Assembly: GCF_042242105.1 (NCBI RefSeq)
Contig: NC_092034.1
Coordinates: 17,848,644-17,912,643 of the forward strand
DNA from: Pempheris klunzingeri
Lineage: Eukaryota > Chordata > Actinopteri > Acropomatiformes > Pempheridae
Reading direction: 5' to 3'
Length of the DNA stretch: 64,000 nucleotides
Shown: positions 42,028 to 56,700 of the stretch, one piece after another
Layout of the letters: each line of letters starts with the position of its first letter
How positions within the stretch are numbered: position 1 is the first letter of the stretch
Notes under the pieces: generated by a model
Told to the model about the DNA's origin: nothing
The model's database searches: none
What the model saw: only the letters and a program-made list of their open reading frames with translations
Made by a program: the position numbers and the translations under genes

Positions 42028-45000
42028 CCATCCTGGGTTTCATTCATAAGATTCCCTCCTCCACCCCCACCCCCCACCCCTCCACCGCTGCTGAATGGAC
42101 TAAAGCTGGTGAATGAATTCGCAATTTATGTGGCACCTATCAGGAGGAGAAGATCCATGTATCAGAGAAAACCCTGTGGGTGGTGTCATGGTCTCATCTC
42201 TGCAGGCCTTCAGCCAGGAATGAAAACAAACATATGAGCCGGGGGGGGGGGGGCATTGTACACTCTGGACTAGATCACAGGGCTAACACACAGAGACAAC
42301 CTGCATGACTTTGGACTGTTGGGGGGGGGGTCACATTGCAAACCACACTTTATACATGCAAACATACATGTGTACACACACACATACACACTCCTTTTCC
42401 TCTGTGATAGAAACACACACACACGCATATAATGAAGAACTGACACAAGTTTATTGTTGACTTTAGGAGTATTTGTGGCAAGATAATCTCAACGTCAGGT
42501 CCATTTACTGGCCTCTTGGAACATCTCACAGTCGTCACCAGAGCATGTAGGTGGCTGAGATGTTCTCATGTGATCCAAAGTGTTGTTAAGATCTCCCCTG
42601 ATACACCCTAAAGACCTGAGGACCCCCCGTGGGAGGAACACTGATGGTGTGTGACTGCTATGAGCTGGGAGGAAAACTATGTGAAACACACACTAGTGAA
42701 AAGGAAATGACCCTGAAGGACAAACTGAATGAACAGCAGAAACAGAAACCATCAGCTGTCTGTGAGCACCGGACCAAAACCAGGTCAGCATTCACTGAGA
42801 GGAAGTCAGAGGTCATGGACCAGGAGCCAGGGGACGACTGAAGACAGACCAAAGATCTGACACCAGTGTCTCTGCTCACACCTGTTATCATGTGGGCCTA
42901 GTCTATCTGCCGATGAAGACTGTGAAATATAGCTGAAAGCTACAGAAAAACAGAATGTATTATGTGTGACATGCATTATGTGTGATGACTGAATTACACA
43001 CACACACACACACACTCATACATACATACATACCAAAAAGATAGAAAGCTATAGAAAAACCTTGTAAATTGACCTTTAACTTAAAAGTCCACAATAGTGG
43101 CCCATATTTAGTGGAGCAACAACAGACCTACAGAGTGCGACAAAGATAAAGTCCACTGTTGGAACACTTTGCCAACACACTCTATACTGTGTTTTTGTGA
43201 AACTGGCTAAATGATGGCGTGGAGCAGCTGCAGCACCACCCCTTGGTCACTCCCTGCAGTTAGTCACCTCATTAATTGCAGTGTTTGCTGCTTTTCCTCA
43301 TGTCAGTGTCAGTGCTGGTTGATTGCATATTGAAAAAGTTACTGAAAACTGTTATCATCCCTCAGACGGTCAGACTGGCTATGAATAGATCCCTTCCTTA
43401 TGTGATTCCAGTGTAAGTGATGAGAGACATAATCCACAATCCTCTCTCACTGTTAATACACTACACAGTTCATCTGAAGCTTCAAAAGTTAGATAAGTTA
43501 GATAGATAAATCAAGTCTTCCAAAGTTCCACTATGTTGAATACAGAATTCCCTCTTTGTTTTTCCACAGACTGTTCATCGCTGAGCTGCAGTACAGTGAG
43601 AGTAAAGTCTGTAGTCTGTAACTTTGGCAGATATCCACTTTATTTGTCAGGTCTGTCTCAGACTGCTTCCTTACATCTACAAGACTACCAGGAAACAGGA
43701 GGCTGTCTGTCTGGCATCACATCCACAAGTCCTCTCTGGAACTCTCTTGGTGTGAAACCCAAGAGCAGATCATTTCCATGGTGACAGCCAGAGCCCCGCG
43801 CCCTGAGATGTAGGATGCTTTGGGCTTGTTTGTGCAGGAGTGTCTTATAAACCTCTTTGCTTAGTAGGACACAGCCGTGGAAAGGTGCAGAAGAATCCCC
43901 AACAAGCAAGTATACAAGCTGAAAACATCGTGGTGTTTTTAGTAAAAACTCTTGACTGATGTCATAGTGATGTCATCACCAGCTGGTTATATTGTTTAAT
44001 TTTTTCTGAAACTTAAATTGGCTACAACACTAAAAATCCTACTGATTATATTGTGCTATTGTTTCACTGTTTCATTCGTATTAAGTGTGATCTATTTTGG
44101 ATTCATTCTGTTTGATCTATCTAGTTTAGGTGTGTTCACTACAGGCTGTACTGTGATTGTGTATGTAAGGAAAACACTTGATTTGACTAGAGAGTAATTC
44201 ATGAATGAATGAATGACTGAGCCTCAAGTCCTCATTATGGCTGCTCTCCCTGTGAAATGGCCTGTGACAGCAAGAATTCCATATATTTTGTCCTCACAGG
44301 GACCAATGACACTGTGATCAGGGTTTGGTATGGTACTGTCTAAAGACAGACATGTAAAAAATGAAACCCCCTGAAATCTAGTGGTTCAACGTCTCATTTT
44401 TTGCACTGTCATGTGAGCACACACCGACTGGTGGGTGTTGCTAGAGGAGGAACACTTTTTAAAGTAGTTTTTGAGGCATTTAAACCTGTATTAGATCCCA
44501 CACCAGACAGGTGCTGCAGTTCATGGTTGGTGCATGCTACATTTGTTTTCTGTTTCAGTTTTAAAAAGTTCTGAAATGTTGCAACAGTCTCAAATGTTAT
44601 CTGGTAATTGCAATGTTTCCCAGTTAAGTTTACGGAATGACTACCATTGCAGCAACAACTACAAAAGTATAGTGCATTATTTGCTGAATTATTTAAAGGC
44701 CAAAAGAGTAGGATATGTCTGCTGCAGTGTGGGAGTCTGAGAGGGATTATTATTGTATGAGTTTTAGGAAAACAACACAGAATTCACCATTTCATTTAAC
44801 TTAAAATGCTTTATTTCTTTTAAAAAATGACATTCACACACTGAGTCCTTTTTGCCTTTTCCAGTAGAACATTACACGGATTCACTGAGCTTCTGCTCTC
44901 CTAAACTAAGGCCCTTTTACAGATCCCCCAGCAATGCCCCTGTCTCGTCTATTTGAACCTCCAAGGAACCAAACAGCTTTTAACCGAAGATTTAAAATCA

Positions 45001-48000
45001 AAATATTCATTGTCTAATAAATACATTGTTCCGTTCTCTGGATTCATTTATGAAAATTTACCAAATTGATTTAGTCATTGCATATGATGTACTAATTGAC
45101 CAAATAAATAAATAAAACCTCATTAAATTAATTTAAAACCTCACCCTCAGTGTCACAGGGTTAACAGTAGAGTCTTAGGAAGCAAAACAGCTTCGGCTGC
45201 ACAAGTGCACAAAACAATCCTCAAGTGGGTACATGCTAAATGGACAAAAGTGAAGAAACGCTGATGTTCAGAACGTTGAACATCTGGAACCCACTTTCTC
45301 AAAGCAACATATGGGAATATCCAATTTTTCTAATTTTCTGAAATAGGCAACCCAACAACCCATGCCCACCTCCCACAGCAGCTCACCAGCTGTGTGAAGG
45401 TGTGAGGGCAGGCAGGGTGTAGGTGTTACCTTCGTTATTTCACGAGTGTACAACAGATTTTAACACCACAAATGCCTCCATAGACAACGTGTGAGCTGTT
45501 ATTGCATCATGAATACAAAGATACACGATTGAAACAAAGCTTCTTGAAGAGATTGGGGATGCAGCCGGGAGGATCCCACCTTCCAGTGTGGTCACTAAAA
45601 TAAACTGTGGTTACATGTAGTACAAAGTAGTTTACTTGAGCCTTACTACACGGGAACAAAACATACTGAAATACTGAGATCATGCTCAAAACTCTGCAAT
45701 TTTGTTAGAAGTTTTAAGAAATAATGATACTTTAAACTTTTGGACCATTGTTTTTCCCAGAATATTGGATGTAATCTCACGACTGAAATCCCTAATGCTC
45801 TACCTTGTACATCAGCATCAGCAATAATCCAAAGTTTTCAGCAGATTGTACTTAAACATATTTCCAACCTCTCTTCTGAATTCATTTCACTACATGCTGA
45901 CAGTACATTTACACAGTACACTCTCCAACATCATAGAAAACAGTCAGATCACACAGTGAGCCCTTACTTTTGTTGGGGGGGGGGCTAACATTCAGCAGAG
46001 GAAAACAAAGCATTAGTCATTGCTGTGAACAGGTGTGGTGGCTGTGGCGACGCTGTAGTCATGCTGTAGTGCCGCTGTAGTGCCTTTTGCCCTTTCTTTA
46101 GACAGCTCCAAGCTGAATGTCCTGCAGCCAGCTCCTGCCAGTGACCTCTACCCCTTCTTGGTTTTCCTGGTTATACACTTGTTCAAAGGTCAGTTGAGGA
46201 TGCAGTACCTTCCTAAAGAACATTATGATGCAGAAGCTCCATAGCTGTACTAGTAGGAAAGCAGCACAACCTGCACAGCGTTCATTCCTCTGACAGAAGT
46301 GAGTGAGAAACGTGGCTGATGGGTGCAAGGAAAGTGTGGCCTGTCTGCATCTTGATTTCAAACATCACACTAAAAACATTGTCAACTGTCTAGGGAGCAC
46401 ATCCTTAGGATTACTGGATGGCGCTGAAGATGTTTGAACTTTAATTCACTCTATCTACCAACGGTCAGAAGGAATTAGGAGCGGGACACAATGGGGGGCC
46501 ACCAGCACACAGACGTGTAGTCAGATATAGTTTATCACAACGGACAGCATTACTGCAAGAGTGAAAATAAGGATTCACTGATTCAAAATGTTGCAGGTGG
46601 ATACCACTACATACAGTTCAGTCTGAGCAGAGAGCAATCAACCAAGACACTCACACAGTGGAAAAGCTTTGGGCGTAACTTCAACATTCTGAACAATGTG
46701 CACTTTAATAGATAAACAGACCTCTCTCTCTCTGACAGTCCTTCTCTTGTCATGGTTGCAACTCTTTGAGCAAGACAGCAAGGCAAGATGGAGAGGAAAC
46801 AGTCACGCCAAAGGTACAGCCCTCTTGTGTACATTAACATCCAACTTTAAAATGTTCTTTCGCCCACATGATCTACCGTCCGCCACTGTCCAGCCACCAC
46901 GTCCCTGCCTGTCAGCTTCCGTAGGAATCCCACATGTGATTGCAAAGAGGGTTCTAGAGGAGATAACATTCTCATCCTGCTCCACACCTTTTTATGACAC
47001 GTCATGTGGAACATAAGAACACACCAGCACACACACTAAGGCTAGACTAAACACCAGGGGTGGAACAGTCCACATCACCACACTGTGTTATCAGATCTGT
47101 ACAGATCACAAGGCTGGTTCACACGTGGGTAGAGTTGATTTCTGGGAGCTGGCTCTGTTTTCCATTTAGTTCCTGAATCATTTTTCTTGCCATTTCAAAT
47201 TAGGAACATTGACAGCAACAGATTTCAACTGTGGCCAATGAACATGAACGTGACTGTCGTCTGCTCTCAGTCTAAGATCATTTCCACCACTATTGGACTT
47301 CACTCTACTGCTGTTAGAAATCTGATCACATCACATCAGTTTGAGGAGTTGGAGAACTTTCATTCATGTTAGACCGACAGTTTATCAGCTTACTTGTTCT
47401 GGTTCAGGAATTCTAGTGTTTGGAAAATGTAGATGATACATTTTGTTACATGTGTTGAAAGTGGATGGAGACATGCCTGAATTCAGATTCAATAAAATGC
47501 TGTCAAACTGAAAGCATGTTAAGAAGAAAAAAAAAAACGTGTCCACTTCATTCAGTGTTAACCATGTTGATATACAGTAGTGTGTTGATCTGGGCCTTAT
47601 TTAAAACTAGGGAACTAACCAAACCCTGGCCTAAAACCTGAGCTATGGACCCACCATGACCCTGGTAAACTGTTACAGCCCAAAAGATACATTCAAAACT
47701 GGTTGGAGGCATACTACTGTTTAAGAAATGCACTTTGTTTAAATCAAATTACAGTTGAACAATGAACAATGTGAGCACCACTTAAAAGACAAGTAAGAGT
47801 AAAAGAAGAGTATTTGTATGTGATCCCTCTCTTTTCCATTAATCAACCAGCGGTTGTTCACCCTGCCCAAGATGGCATTTCACACAGACATTAAATGTAG
47901 ATAACCAACATAATCAACAACCACATGTTCAAAGATAAACATTGTAAAATGTATATAAGATATTATGATGCACGTGTCAAAACTCTGTTTATTCTAATTA

Positions 48001-48915
48001 CCTTTCAATCCAGTCCTAACATGTAGTACCAGCAAAACAATGTGAAGTCCCAACTTCAACATTAAACTCTGCTCATCTTTATTCGTTCCATCTCGTGGTT
48101 TGATTCCTGCTGTCTAGAGGAAAACTAAGTGGGATGTAATTCTCAGTTGCACTCTGTTAAATTGCATAAGACAAACGCGACACTTCCATCTTGTCTGGTA
48201 CATCAGTCCACTTACAGTACGTAGAAATGGCTCATGTGTTAAGTTATTTTAGGTTGTGAGGCAAATCTCAAATGTCTTTGGTTCATTATTCACAATCCAC
48301 AATGCAGTGATCACCCTGGGCCGTAAGATCCAACAACAGATACAGGAATGAATTCCAAACAGTCCAACTCCATAGAATTCAGTAGAAATTCTCATTATGT
48401 CATTATATCATAGTGACATAGAAGCAGTACAAAAACATCTAGAGTCGAGCCAGAAAACAAAGGAACATTCTGTTTTCCTCTGTCTTGTGTCGTAGTTCTG
48501 ACCCTCCATTGGTTATAACGATTCATTTACATCTTCATTACTTCATTACACAATGCATCGACATGGCTTTAATGCAGGAGGCACAATCACCTCCCATCAG
48601 AGCCACCGAATTCTAGAAACCATAAGAGAAAGTGAGAATGAGGGTGAAGGTTAGAGTTCTGACCCGACCTGTCACAGCCACTTCCTGCTTCTTACAGTGG
48701 CCGTGTGCTCATGCAGACACTGGAGGACTGAAACGTGCTGATCACAGGTCATTGTTAAACTGTGAACCCTTTAAACAAGAAACTAACAATGTGAAAACAG
48801 CTTGTGCTGTTGTCTGGAAATGTGAGAATTGTATCCCTGTGTGTTCTGATGTTGATAATAGCACACATCAGTGGAGACTTTGTGTTTTCCACATATGATG
48901 ATTTTTCTTTTTATA

Positions 48916-49489
48916 CAGTATTGTGCTAAAGTCTTAGGCAGGTGTGAAGAAATGCTGTCAAGTAAGAATGCTTTCAGAAATATAATATGTAATTGTTTAT
49001 TTTCATTGATTTACAAAATGTAAAGTGAGCGAACAGAAGAAAAATCTAAATCTAATCAGTATCTGGTGTGACCACTCTTTGCCTTCAAAAGGTGAGGCTG
49101 TGGAAGACAGTTTGATGTCACAGGTCATCATGTTCAGACTGAGCACAGCAACAAGGTGGTTCTACTGCATCAGCAAGGTCTCTTCCAGGCAAACATTTCA
49201 GAGCAGACTGGGGTTTCAACATGGTTACTTCTCCAACATGTTTGGAACAACCTGCCTGCTGAGTTCCTTCAGAAACTGTGTGTAAGTGTTCCTGAACAAC
49301 TGATGCTGTTCTGAAGGCAAAGAGTGGTCGCACCAGATACTGATCTGATTTAGATTTTTCTGCTGTTCACTCACTTTGCATTTTGTAAATTGATTAAAAA
49401 AAAATAAACAGTTAAATCTTATATTTTTGAGAGAATTTTCACTTTACAGCACTTTTGCCAAACCTGCCTAAAACGTTTGCACAGTCCTG
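48916..49489. mobile_element. Tc1/mariner-type MITE with about 190-bp inverted ends
   Basis: The left half (CAGTATTGTGCTAAAGTCTT, then AGGCAGGT) and the complement of the right half (CAGGACTGTGCAAACGTTTT, then AGGCAGGT) stay alignable through ACAAAATG(T/C)AAAGTGAG and AGTATCTGGTG(T/C)GACCAC to CTCTTTGCCTTC. TA flanks both ends (48914-48915 and 49490-49491). The 574-bp element is almost all inverted repeat with about 200 unique bases, and has no transposase. Confidence 0.9.
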
Positions 49490-49919
49490 TATATCATCAA
49501 TGACCCACCCACACAACATTTTACTTTAAAGGTCTGGAGATATTCTATATTTTTCTGATCGTCACCAAATCTCAAGTGCATTGCTCACAACATTAGGGCC
49601 ACAGTGGCAGGAGCAAATCTGAGATTTCAACAATCAAGTTGTAATATTATGAGAATAAAGTTGTAATTTCGAGAGAAGTCGTAACAAGGATAAAGCCGTG
49701 ATATTACCATAAGAAAAGATTAAGAGAATAAAATTGTATAATTTTGAGGAAAAACATTTTATAATTTTCAATTCCTTAAAATGGGCGAAAGAGTCAAAAG
49801 TAGCAGGTGCTCAGTATGCTGGTGACACGCTGCTCTGCGGATATTTCCCTCTAAACACATCAAATCTAAACTTTATTTTGAAATTGACTGTATTATCATA
49901 ATATTACAACTTTGTCCTT

Positions 49920-50440
49920 TAAGTGTGGCTCTTACTCCATCCAAGAGCCAAACCAGCAGTGAAGGTATCTCATTACCAAGTTGTGTGTGTGTGTGTATAA
50001 AAGTTGTCACTTGTCCAAAAACTATTAAACACACATCGGTGAGCCACACTATTGCACTGGCTGACATGTTCCCTCATCACCATGAAACACACACTGTAGT
50101 ATATTTTGACTGACCTACACACACTGCCCTTCTGCCCCAGATAATCACTAGAGGAGCTAATTACTATACATTTATTACAATAAATGAAATATTTCCTCCT
50201 GTTTGAGTAACATTGTCCAAAAACTTCAGTGGCCAGCTGTTTTGGGAGATTACTTTTTTTCTTAAAAACAAAACTATATATTAACGTTTTCAGTGGGAAC
50301 CAATGGATTTGGAGTTGAGAGTAACAGACGGGGTAGGAAAATCAAGTATTGAGAGTTTGACTGACAGTTTGTCTTTTCATGAACGTTCTTGAAAAAAATT
50401 AAAAATAAAGAATAGCATCAGACTTATTATTTGAGTGATG
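49920..50440 (+). repeat. Unclassified interspersed repeat, copy B
   Basis: Collinear with 34260-34950 (CACTGGCTGACATGTTCCCT, CAGTGGCCAGCTGTTTTGGG, AATAGCATCAGAC). The inner CA tract of copy A is reduced to a short ACACAC here. Confidence 0.55.
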
Positions 50441-50724
50441 CCCAATTACTTTTTTCTGTCACAGTACCCAAATCCCTGACCTCGTCTGATCCACAGTCAG
50501 TACCTGATAAACCTTCACAACAAGGTGACTGAGCTCTCTGCAGCAAAGCATCAGTCAAACTGCCAACCTGACTGTGTGACTGTAACATCAGTGACCACGG
50601 TGCAGTCTTATCTCGACTCCCTTGTAAGCAAAGCTGGACCCCTGAACACACCTGAACACACAACCCCCTGCAGCCACAGACTAGTTTAAATGTATCCCAT
50701 TTCCTCCACACCACACTCAGATCA

Positions 50725-50727
<3 letters not shown>

Positions 50728-50770
<43 letters not shown>
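50728..50770. repeat. CA microsatellite near the ap1s1 3' end
   Basis: About 21 CA steps, some 200 bases beyond the ap1s1 stop codon and so possibly within its 3' UTR. Confidence 0.96.
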
Positions 50771-50771
<1 letters not shown>

Positions 50772-50975
50772 CTAAAGGGCCTGTCAATGCAAGGATCTTC
50801 CGTTCTTACTCTTGAGTCTTTGCCTCAGTTAAACACTGTACATCAGTTCCCAGAGCAACAGATACACAGAACCAACGCCGTCACTCCAAGCATGTTCAAC
50901 CCCAGATTCTGTCCCACCCCCTCTCATCCAGCCCTCTGCCTTAGCATCTATAGTCTCTCATTACGCTGCTGTGTA

Positions 50976-51023
50976 CTATGCCAAGCCCATCTCCTCCAAC
51001 ACACTCCTGGGTGACTCGTCCTC
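50976..51023 (-). CDS. ap1s1: ap1s1 exon 5 (last), residues 144-158 and stop
   Basis: Acceptor TTCCCTTTCCAG. Encodes [15 protein letters not shown] then TAG. Confidence 0.97.
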   Translation of the reverse strand, partial: EDESPRSVLEEMGLA

Positions 51024-53665
51024 CTGGAAAGGGAAACACAGAAACATTGCAATAGAGGCATCAGTTACACTTGAAAAACACCAACATTCATCAGATTCAT
51101 CATGTATTATTTTAATGTCTGATTTTGACCAAATTGTTCCAGGAACTAGTTAGGTACAGGAACTTAACCTTCTTATTCTAAGAAAGAAAATTAGGAGCTA
51201 GAAGTCTTACTTTCTTCTTACTAGTCCTCATCTGTCACTGTGTTGTAGCTAGGTGCACTCCGTAGTTCGATAGCATAACTTTCTACCCACGTGCATGGAC
51301 ATATTCTCTATTTTTGTGATAATCTGCTAACTGACAGATACAGAAACCCAAACCCTGACACTCCTTCACAGAGGTGGTGGGTGAAGCCCAGGTTACCTCC
51401 TGCAGTAGGTCAGCTTGTTCAATGGCTTTGAGGACGCTCTTCTTAGATGTATCCTGGATCTCTCCACCCATCAAGAACTCATCTAGAATGAAGTAGGCCT
51501 TCTCAAAATTAAAGATGATGTCCAGCTCACACACCTGCATAAACAAACACAAGTTCACAAGTCTTCACGTGCTTAACGGAAAAGAGAGCAAACAGACGGG
51601 GGAAAACACAGACATGATTCAGAGACCACCACTTACACTGCCAAAGTACTTATCCAGCAGCTCTACAAAGCGGTGGATGACTTCCAGTGTGATCAGCTCA
51701 TTGTCCTGCTCTTCAATTGCACAACAGAAATAAAGGCTGGCATACCTGTATGAATGCACGCAATCACACACACACAAAAAACAGAAACCATGTATAAATA
51801 TATTTACAGCTGACATGATAAACTCTTCTCTGTGACTGAGCTGAAAACAAATTGAAAAACACACACACACACTTATATCAAAGTAAAAACACACATGTAG
51901 AGTCTAGACGTATGAAGGAACAACCACTGCCGACCCTGGCACCAATAGGAACCGGGCAGGGGGCACACCTCAGGATATCTAAACATTCCTCCTCCATTGT
52001 TCTACACACGAGAGCGACAGCGACAGTGCATGCTCCCATTATTTGCATTGTTTGGTTTGGAATAATGTTTGCATGAAGCATTAAGCTCTCAGCGGGGGCC
52101 GCAAACACTTTTTTTTTGGTTATTAATCTGCCAAATATTTATGCTTAGTATACCAATTTCTGCAGCACGGTGGTGCAATGGTTAGGGTTGCCTCACAGCA
52201 AGAAGGTTCCAGGTTCAAATCCCGGTAAGAACCTGGGGTCTTTCTGTGTTCTCCCCGTGCTTGCGTGGGTTTTCTCTGGGTACTCCGGCTTCTGCTGCAG
52301 GTTAATTGGTGACTCTAAAGTGAGTGTGAGTGGTTGCTTGTCTGTGTGTCGGCCCTGTGATTGGCTGGTGACGGTAAAGCGTATAGATGATGGATGGATA
52401 CTGTTTTAGAAAACAGTGAAAAACACACCACTATAACCTAAAGTTAGTTCAAATGTCTTGTTTGCCCAATAAAAAATCCCAAATAATGTTCAATTTACTA
52501 ACTTGTGAAGCCAAGATAATTGGCTAATTCTTCATTTTACTGAACAGGGTTGCACATTGAAATGCTCCACACACACACACAGAACATACAGCATATACAA
52601 TTAGTTAAATAGACAATAAAGTAAGTTAAAAATTCATTAAATAAAACAATATATAGTTAACTCGTTTATAACGTATATAGTTATACGTTTCGATGTACAC
52701 CCCAGGAAATACATCTGTAGCAGATTTTATGAATTTCCATCTGCATGATTGTAAACAGCAGCAACAACAGTGTTGACAATATGGTCTTCATCTTTCCATT
52801 CCAAGCATCACTGATGCAAACACAGAGTCCACCTCCTCTTGCAATCTGTGGGTTTGGAACACGGTGGATCTGTCCAGTGCACTGGCTTCATCTGGGGTGT
52901 TGTGATGGAGAAGCCTCTGTAAAGATGTGGTCACAACTTGAGTCCCACTTCATCTAGTCCTCTTTCCTGCAAGGAGCAGCCTCAGGTTCAAGCTAGAGGA
53001 GCCTTACTCTCATCTTGGCTCTCTTCCCTCTCCTCCTGGGGGGCCACCCTGCTTTCAGTGACACTTGGTCAGGCTGGGTGGTCAGAAGATGCCATGAGCA
53101 GTGATTGGCTCACGGTCCAATCGCTGCGCTTCCTTCCAATTAATACATGCTAGTGAGTGTATATTCATCGGCAATATGAGGTGACAAAAACAACACAGTA
53201 AAACAGAAGGAGTTACTGGTCATCACACCTGCATGTACTGTACGGGCCACCTATCACCATGGTAACAGCATACTGTCACATTTAAGAAGTTGGAATGATC
53301 TTTTTCTGTCATTATTCTGAAAAATAACTTAAGATGAATTTTATCACAATAGTTATTAATCACTTCGCTGTCGATCAATTAATGATAAATCATTGCAGCT
53401 CTACTCTCAATTCATATCCGATACTCTGCACGAGCTGATATTTACACCTTCCAAACGGTGGATGCCACAGTTTTTTATGAACAGCAGAGCTTCTAATACA
53501 AGTGCAGTGTTCCCTCAGTTCATCTCCACTGCAGGAAATCCCTCTGCACTCAACTCATCACCCACCCACCTGCCCACACACAGGAGCCGGCTGATAGGCT
53601 GTCCTTTGCTTTGTTTGTCCACCCCTGCATTGTGCTCGCAGTAATGAGCTCCGACACACGCTGTT

Positions 53666-53703
<38 letters not shown>

Positions 53704-56700
53704 CTAGATAAATGAGGGTAGAATGCTGGGTCTCACCCTTTCCACCCACCTAAAATTTAATGCCGCTCAGCCCACATACAAACCAACATAAACTTTTATT
53801 GGTCTGTGGGAGGTGAACTAAATAGACGCACCAAAAGCACAGAATTGGCTGCTTGAATGAAGTCAAATTCAAACCTGCAGTGCAGAACTTTTGTCTTTTC
53901 ATTCTGGCAGTGAGAGTAATTCTAATTACACAAACACTGTTGATGACCTATACCTATGTCGTCACTGTTGATCCCTTTCTTTTTCTCATTTTCTAACTCT
54001 AATCCTTCCTCGGAACGCAAGACTTCCTTGGAAGTTTTTTTTTTTTATCTGAAGCACTGAAAACTTTTCTTGAATGCTTCTTAGATTTTTCCACCAAACT
54101 CCTAGTTGCTATGGCCTATGCAGTCGCTATAGTTGCCCCCCCCCCCTTCATCTCAATCCCTACTGGTTGATGTAAAATGCATCACGAACAGTGAGGCAGC
54201 GGGGGAAAGATTTACCTGGCAGTGAACCTGCTCTCTAAACATTGGGGAGTCAGTTGAATCATTCTGTTCTGTCATTACACAGTGAAACACAGGATCAATG
54301 TTTAAATAAAAGGTAAATGGCTACATTCCATTGCATGGCCTTTTAATCCAATGTGCTCTAAAAGTGTTTGTCGCTCATTCAGCCACTCGGTCACACACGC
54401 AGGGCACTGGTCAACTATCACTTTGAGGTTCAGTATCTTACCAAGGAACAGTTCCACACATGGACAGGAGGAGGTGGGGATCAAACCATATACAAAAAAT
54501 CTAAAGGAGAGACTTCAATTTACACTTCTGATGCATTTTTGTTTTATTTAAAATTTTTGAGCAAAATCTGATTTGTTGAGGAGAATATTCACTCCTTTGC
54601 TTTATAATAGGGCCTTTGCACCAATACTCAGTGCTTGGGCCTCAAACACAGGCATTTTGCATACATGCTAACAATATTTGTAAAGATTTTGCAAGCACTC
54701 AGTTTGTTAAATGTGTGTATGGATTGCCTGACATGTTTATCCTTTGGCCCCTAACCACAGAAAAACTCAGAATCCACATGTCGAACGTATTTCCTTTTAA
54801 TTAAAAAGGAAGTGTTGTTTAAGTCTGAGTGAGGTTTTCTCTGGTATTACTCTGGAACTACTGTTCCCATGACTACCAGTGGCAAAATACACCCTGTGCA
54901 CAGCAGTGGAACTGCTAACCTGATCTTTGATCTAGTTGTCCTGTGATGGCTCTTTTCTGTGACATTTAGAATAAAACATGCAGTTGGACAGTTCCCACCA
55001 TATAACCATTAAATAAATCAATCAATTGATTGCTAGTGCCCTACGACATGTTGCCATGGTCACTGGGCCTAACGTGTCATTTGAACAGACACCAGGACTG
55101 CCAGGTCAGGTTCTGCCTGTTTCTTGTTTTGTTTCAAGGAAACAAATCATCAAAGAAATTTGGATTTCTGGTTTGGACTATGGGCTGACTGGCAAGTCAA
55201 TAAACCCATTTATTGATCAATTCATGTTTATTTTACAAATAATCTTATTTATTTAGAGACAATAAAAAAAGAACTATTGCCTATAAATGCACCATAGTCA
55301 AAATGATTGCAGGCATCATGTGCACAGCGTGGAGCTCCAGCTCATGTTTAACATTATTCTGCACTAATATTTGTTTTTGATAATGAAGAATTGAACAGTC
55401 ACACCTCAACATTCATTTTATGAGTTGGCTAAACATAAAAAGCACAGAAAACACTCTTGCTGCTTGGTTAATGTGCTCTATATTTGAGAAAGACGAAAAA
55501 AGGAAGTGAAAAGGATAGAAAAGAGAATCATCTTAAATAAAGCACCTTATTAAAAAAAATCACTAACATGGCCACTTGTGGAAGGTACTTCCATCTGCTC
55601 GGCACAAATGAGTGCAGCACTGTGACACTTTTTACCTTTTGTAGACAATCTTCAGGTCCCTCCATTCTAGGAAGCTGCACATCTTTGGTTTGCGGGCGAG
55701 CACTATCTGCATCAGCTCCCTGACCATCTTCTTCTTGTCACGCTCAGCTGTGGCGGTGTACCACTTTTGAAGCCGCAACTTCCCCTGCCGGCTGAACAGC
55801 AGCATGAAACGCATCTACACACACACACAGACAGACACAATTCAAAACAAGGACAAGAACAGGAAAGGACAGTTTGTTTAATGGACCAGTAGCAGTCACA
55901 CGTTTGGACACACCTTCTCATTCAATGGCTTTTCTTTATTCTGATCATTTTCTACATTGTAGATTCATATTGAAGACAACAGCTGTGACAGAACACACGG
56001 GAAGTGAACAAAGTGTTAAATCAGAATATGTTTGATATTTTAGATTCTTCAAAGTAGCCACCTTTTGCACACTCAGCATTCTATCAGTCAGTGTTACTAC
56101 TTTGAAGAATCTTAAATATAAAACACTTTCTTGTTTACTACATAATTACACGTGTGTTCCTTCAGTTTTGATGTCTGCAATGTTAATCTACAATGTAGAA
56201 AATAAAACCACTGAATGAGAAGGTGTGTCCAAACTTTTGATTGATACTGTAGATTTCATGTTGATGTATCTGCCAATAACTGACAAACTGTTGGTACAAT
56301 AATGGAATTTCAAACTATGACTACAACTAATGGTCAGAAGTGGGATTGTAATGATTCATCACATTTTGAGAGATCATGATAAGAAGAGAGCTTATAGGAA
56401 ATATAAAAAAAAGGAGCCCCCCAAACATACTGTGTATTGTAAGAACTACCATCCTGGTCCTTTGAGATGACATACTGCCATTCAAAGCTCTGAGGTTAGC
56501 TAGCAACATAAATATGAACTGGAATTAGCTGGGGCAGCATGGTGGTGCGGTGGTTATCACTGTTGCCTCCAGGTTCGAATCCCGGTTTGAACCTGGAATC
56601 TTTCTGTGTGGAGTTTGCATGTTCTCCCCATGCTAGCGTGGGTTCTCTCCGGGTACTCCGGCTTCCTCCCACAATCCAAAAGACATGCAAGCTAGGTTAG

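Larger units (their letters stand above)
42028..50975. other. Intergenic between ap1s1 and vgf
   Basis: No gene seen. The part near 42030-42350 has long G and C runs (poly-G at 42241-42253 and 42321-42330). CA tracts lie at about 42376-42425 and 42997-43014. A MITE is at 48916-49489 and an unclassified repeat at 49920-50440. The ap1s1 3' UTR must start at 50975. A TTTATT (AATAAA on the gene strand) at about 50168-50173 is one possible poly(A) signal. 43030-48900 holds no feature I can support. Confidence 0.6.
51746..55635 (-). other. ap1s1 intron 2
   Basis: A 3.9 kb intron. It holds a SINE-like copy at 52160-52400 and a GT tract at 53669-53701. The other parts (51850-52150, 52440-53660, 53750-55600) are AT-rich without identifiable features. 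Confidence 0.85.
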
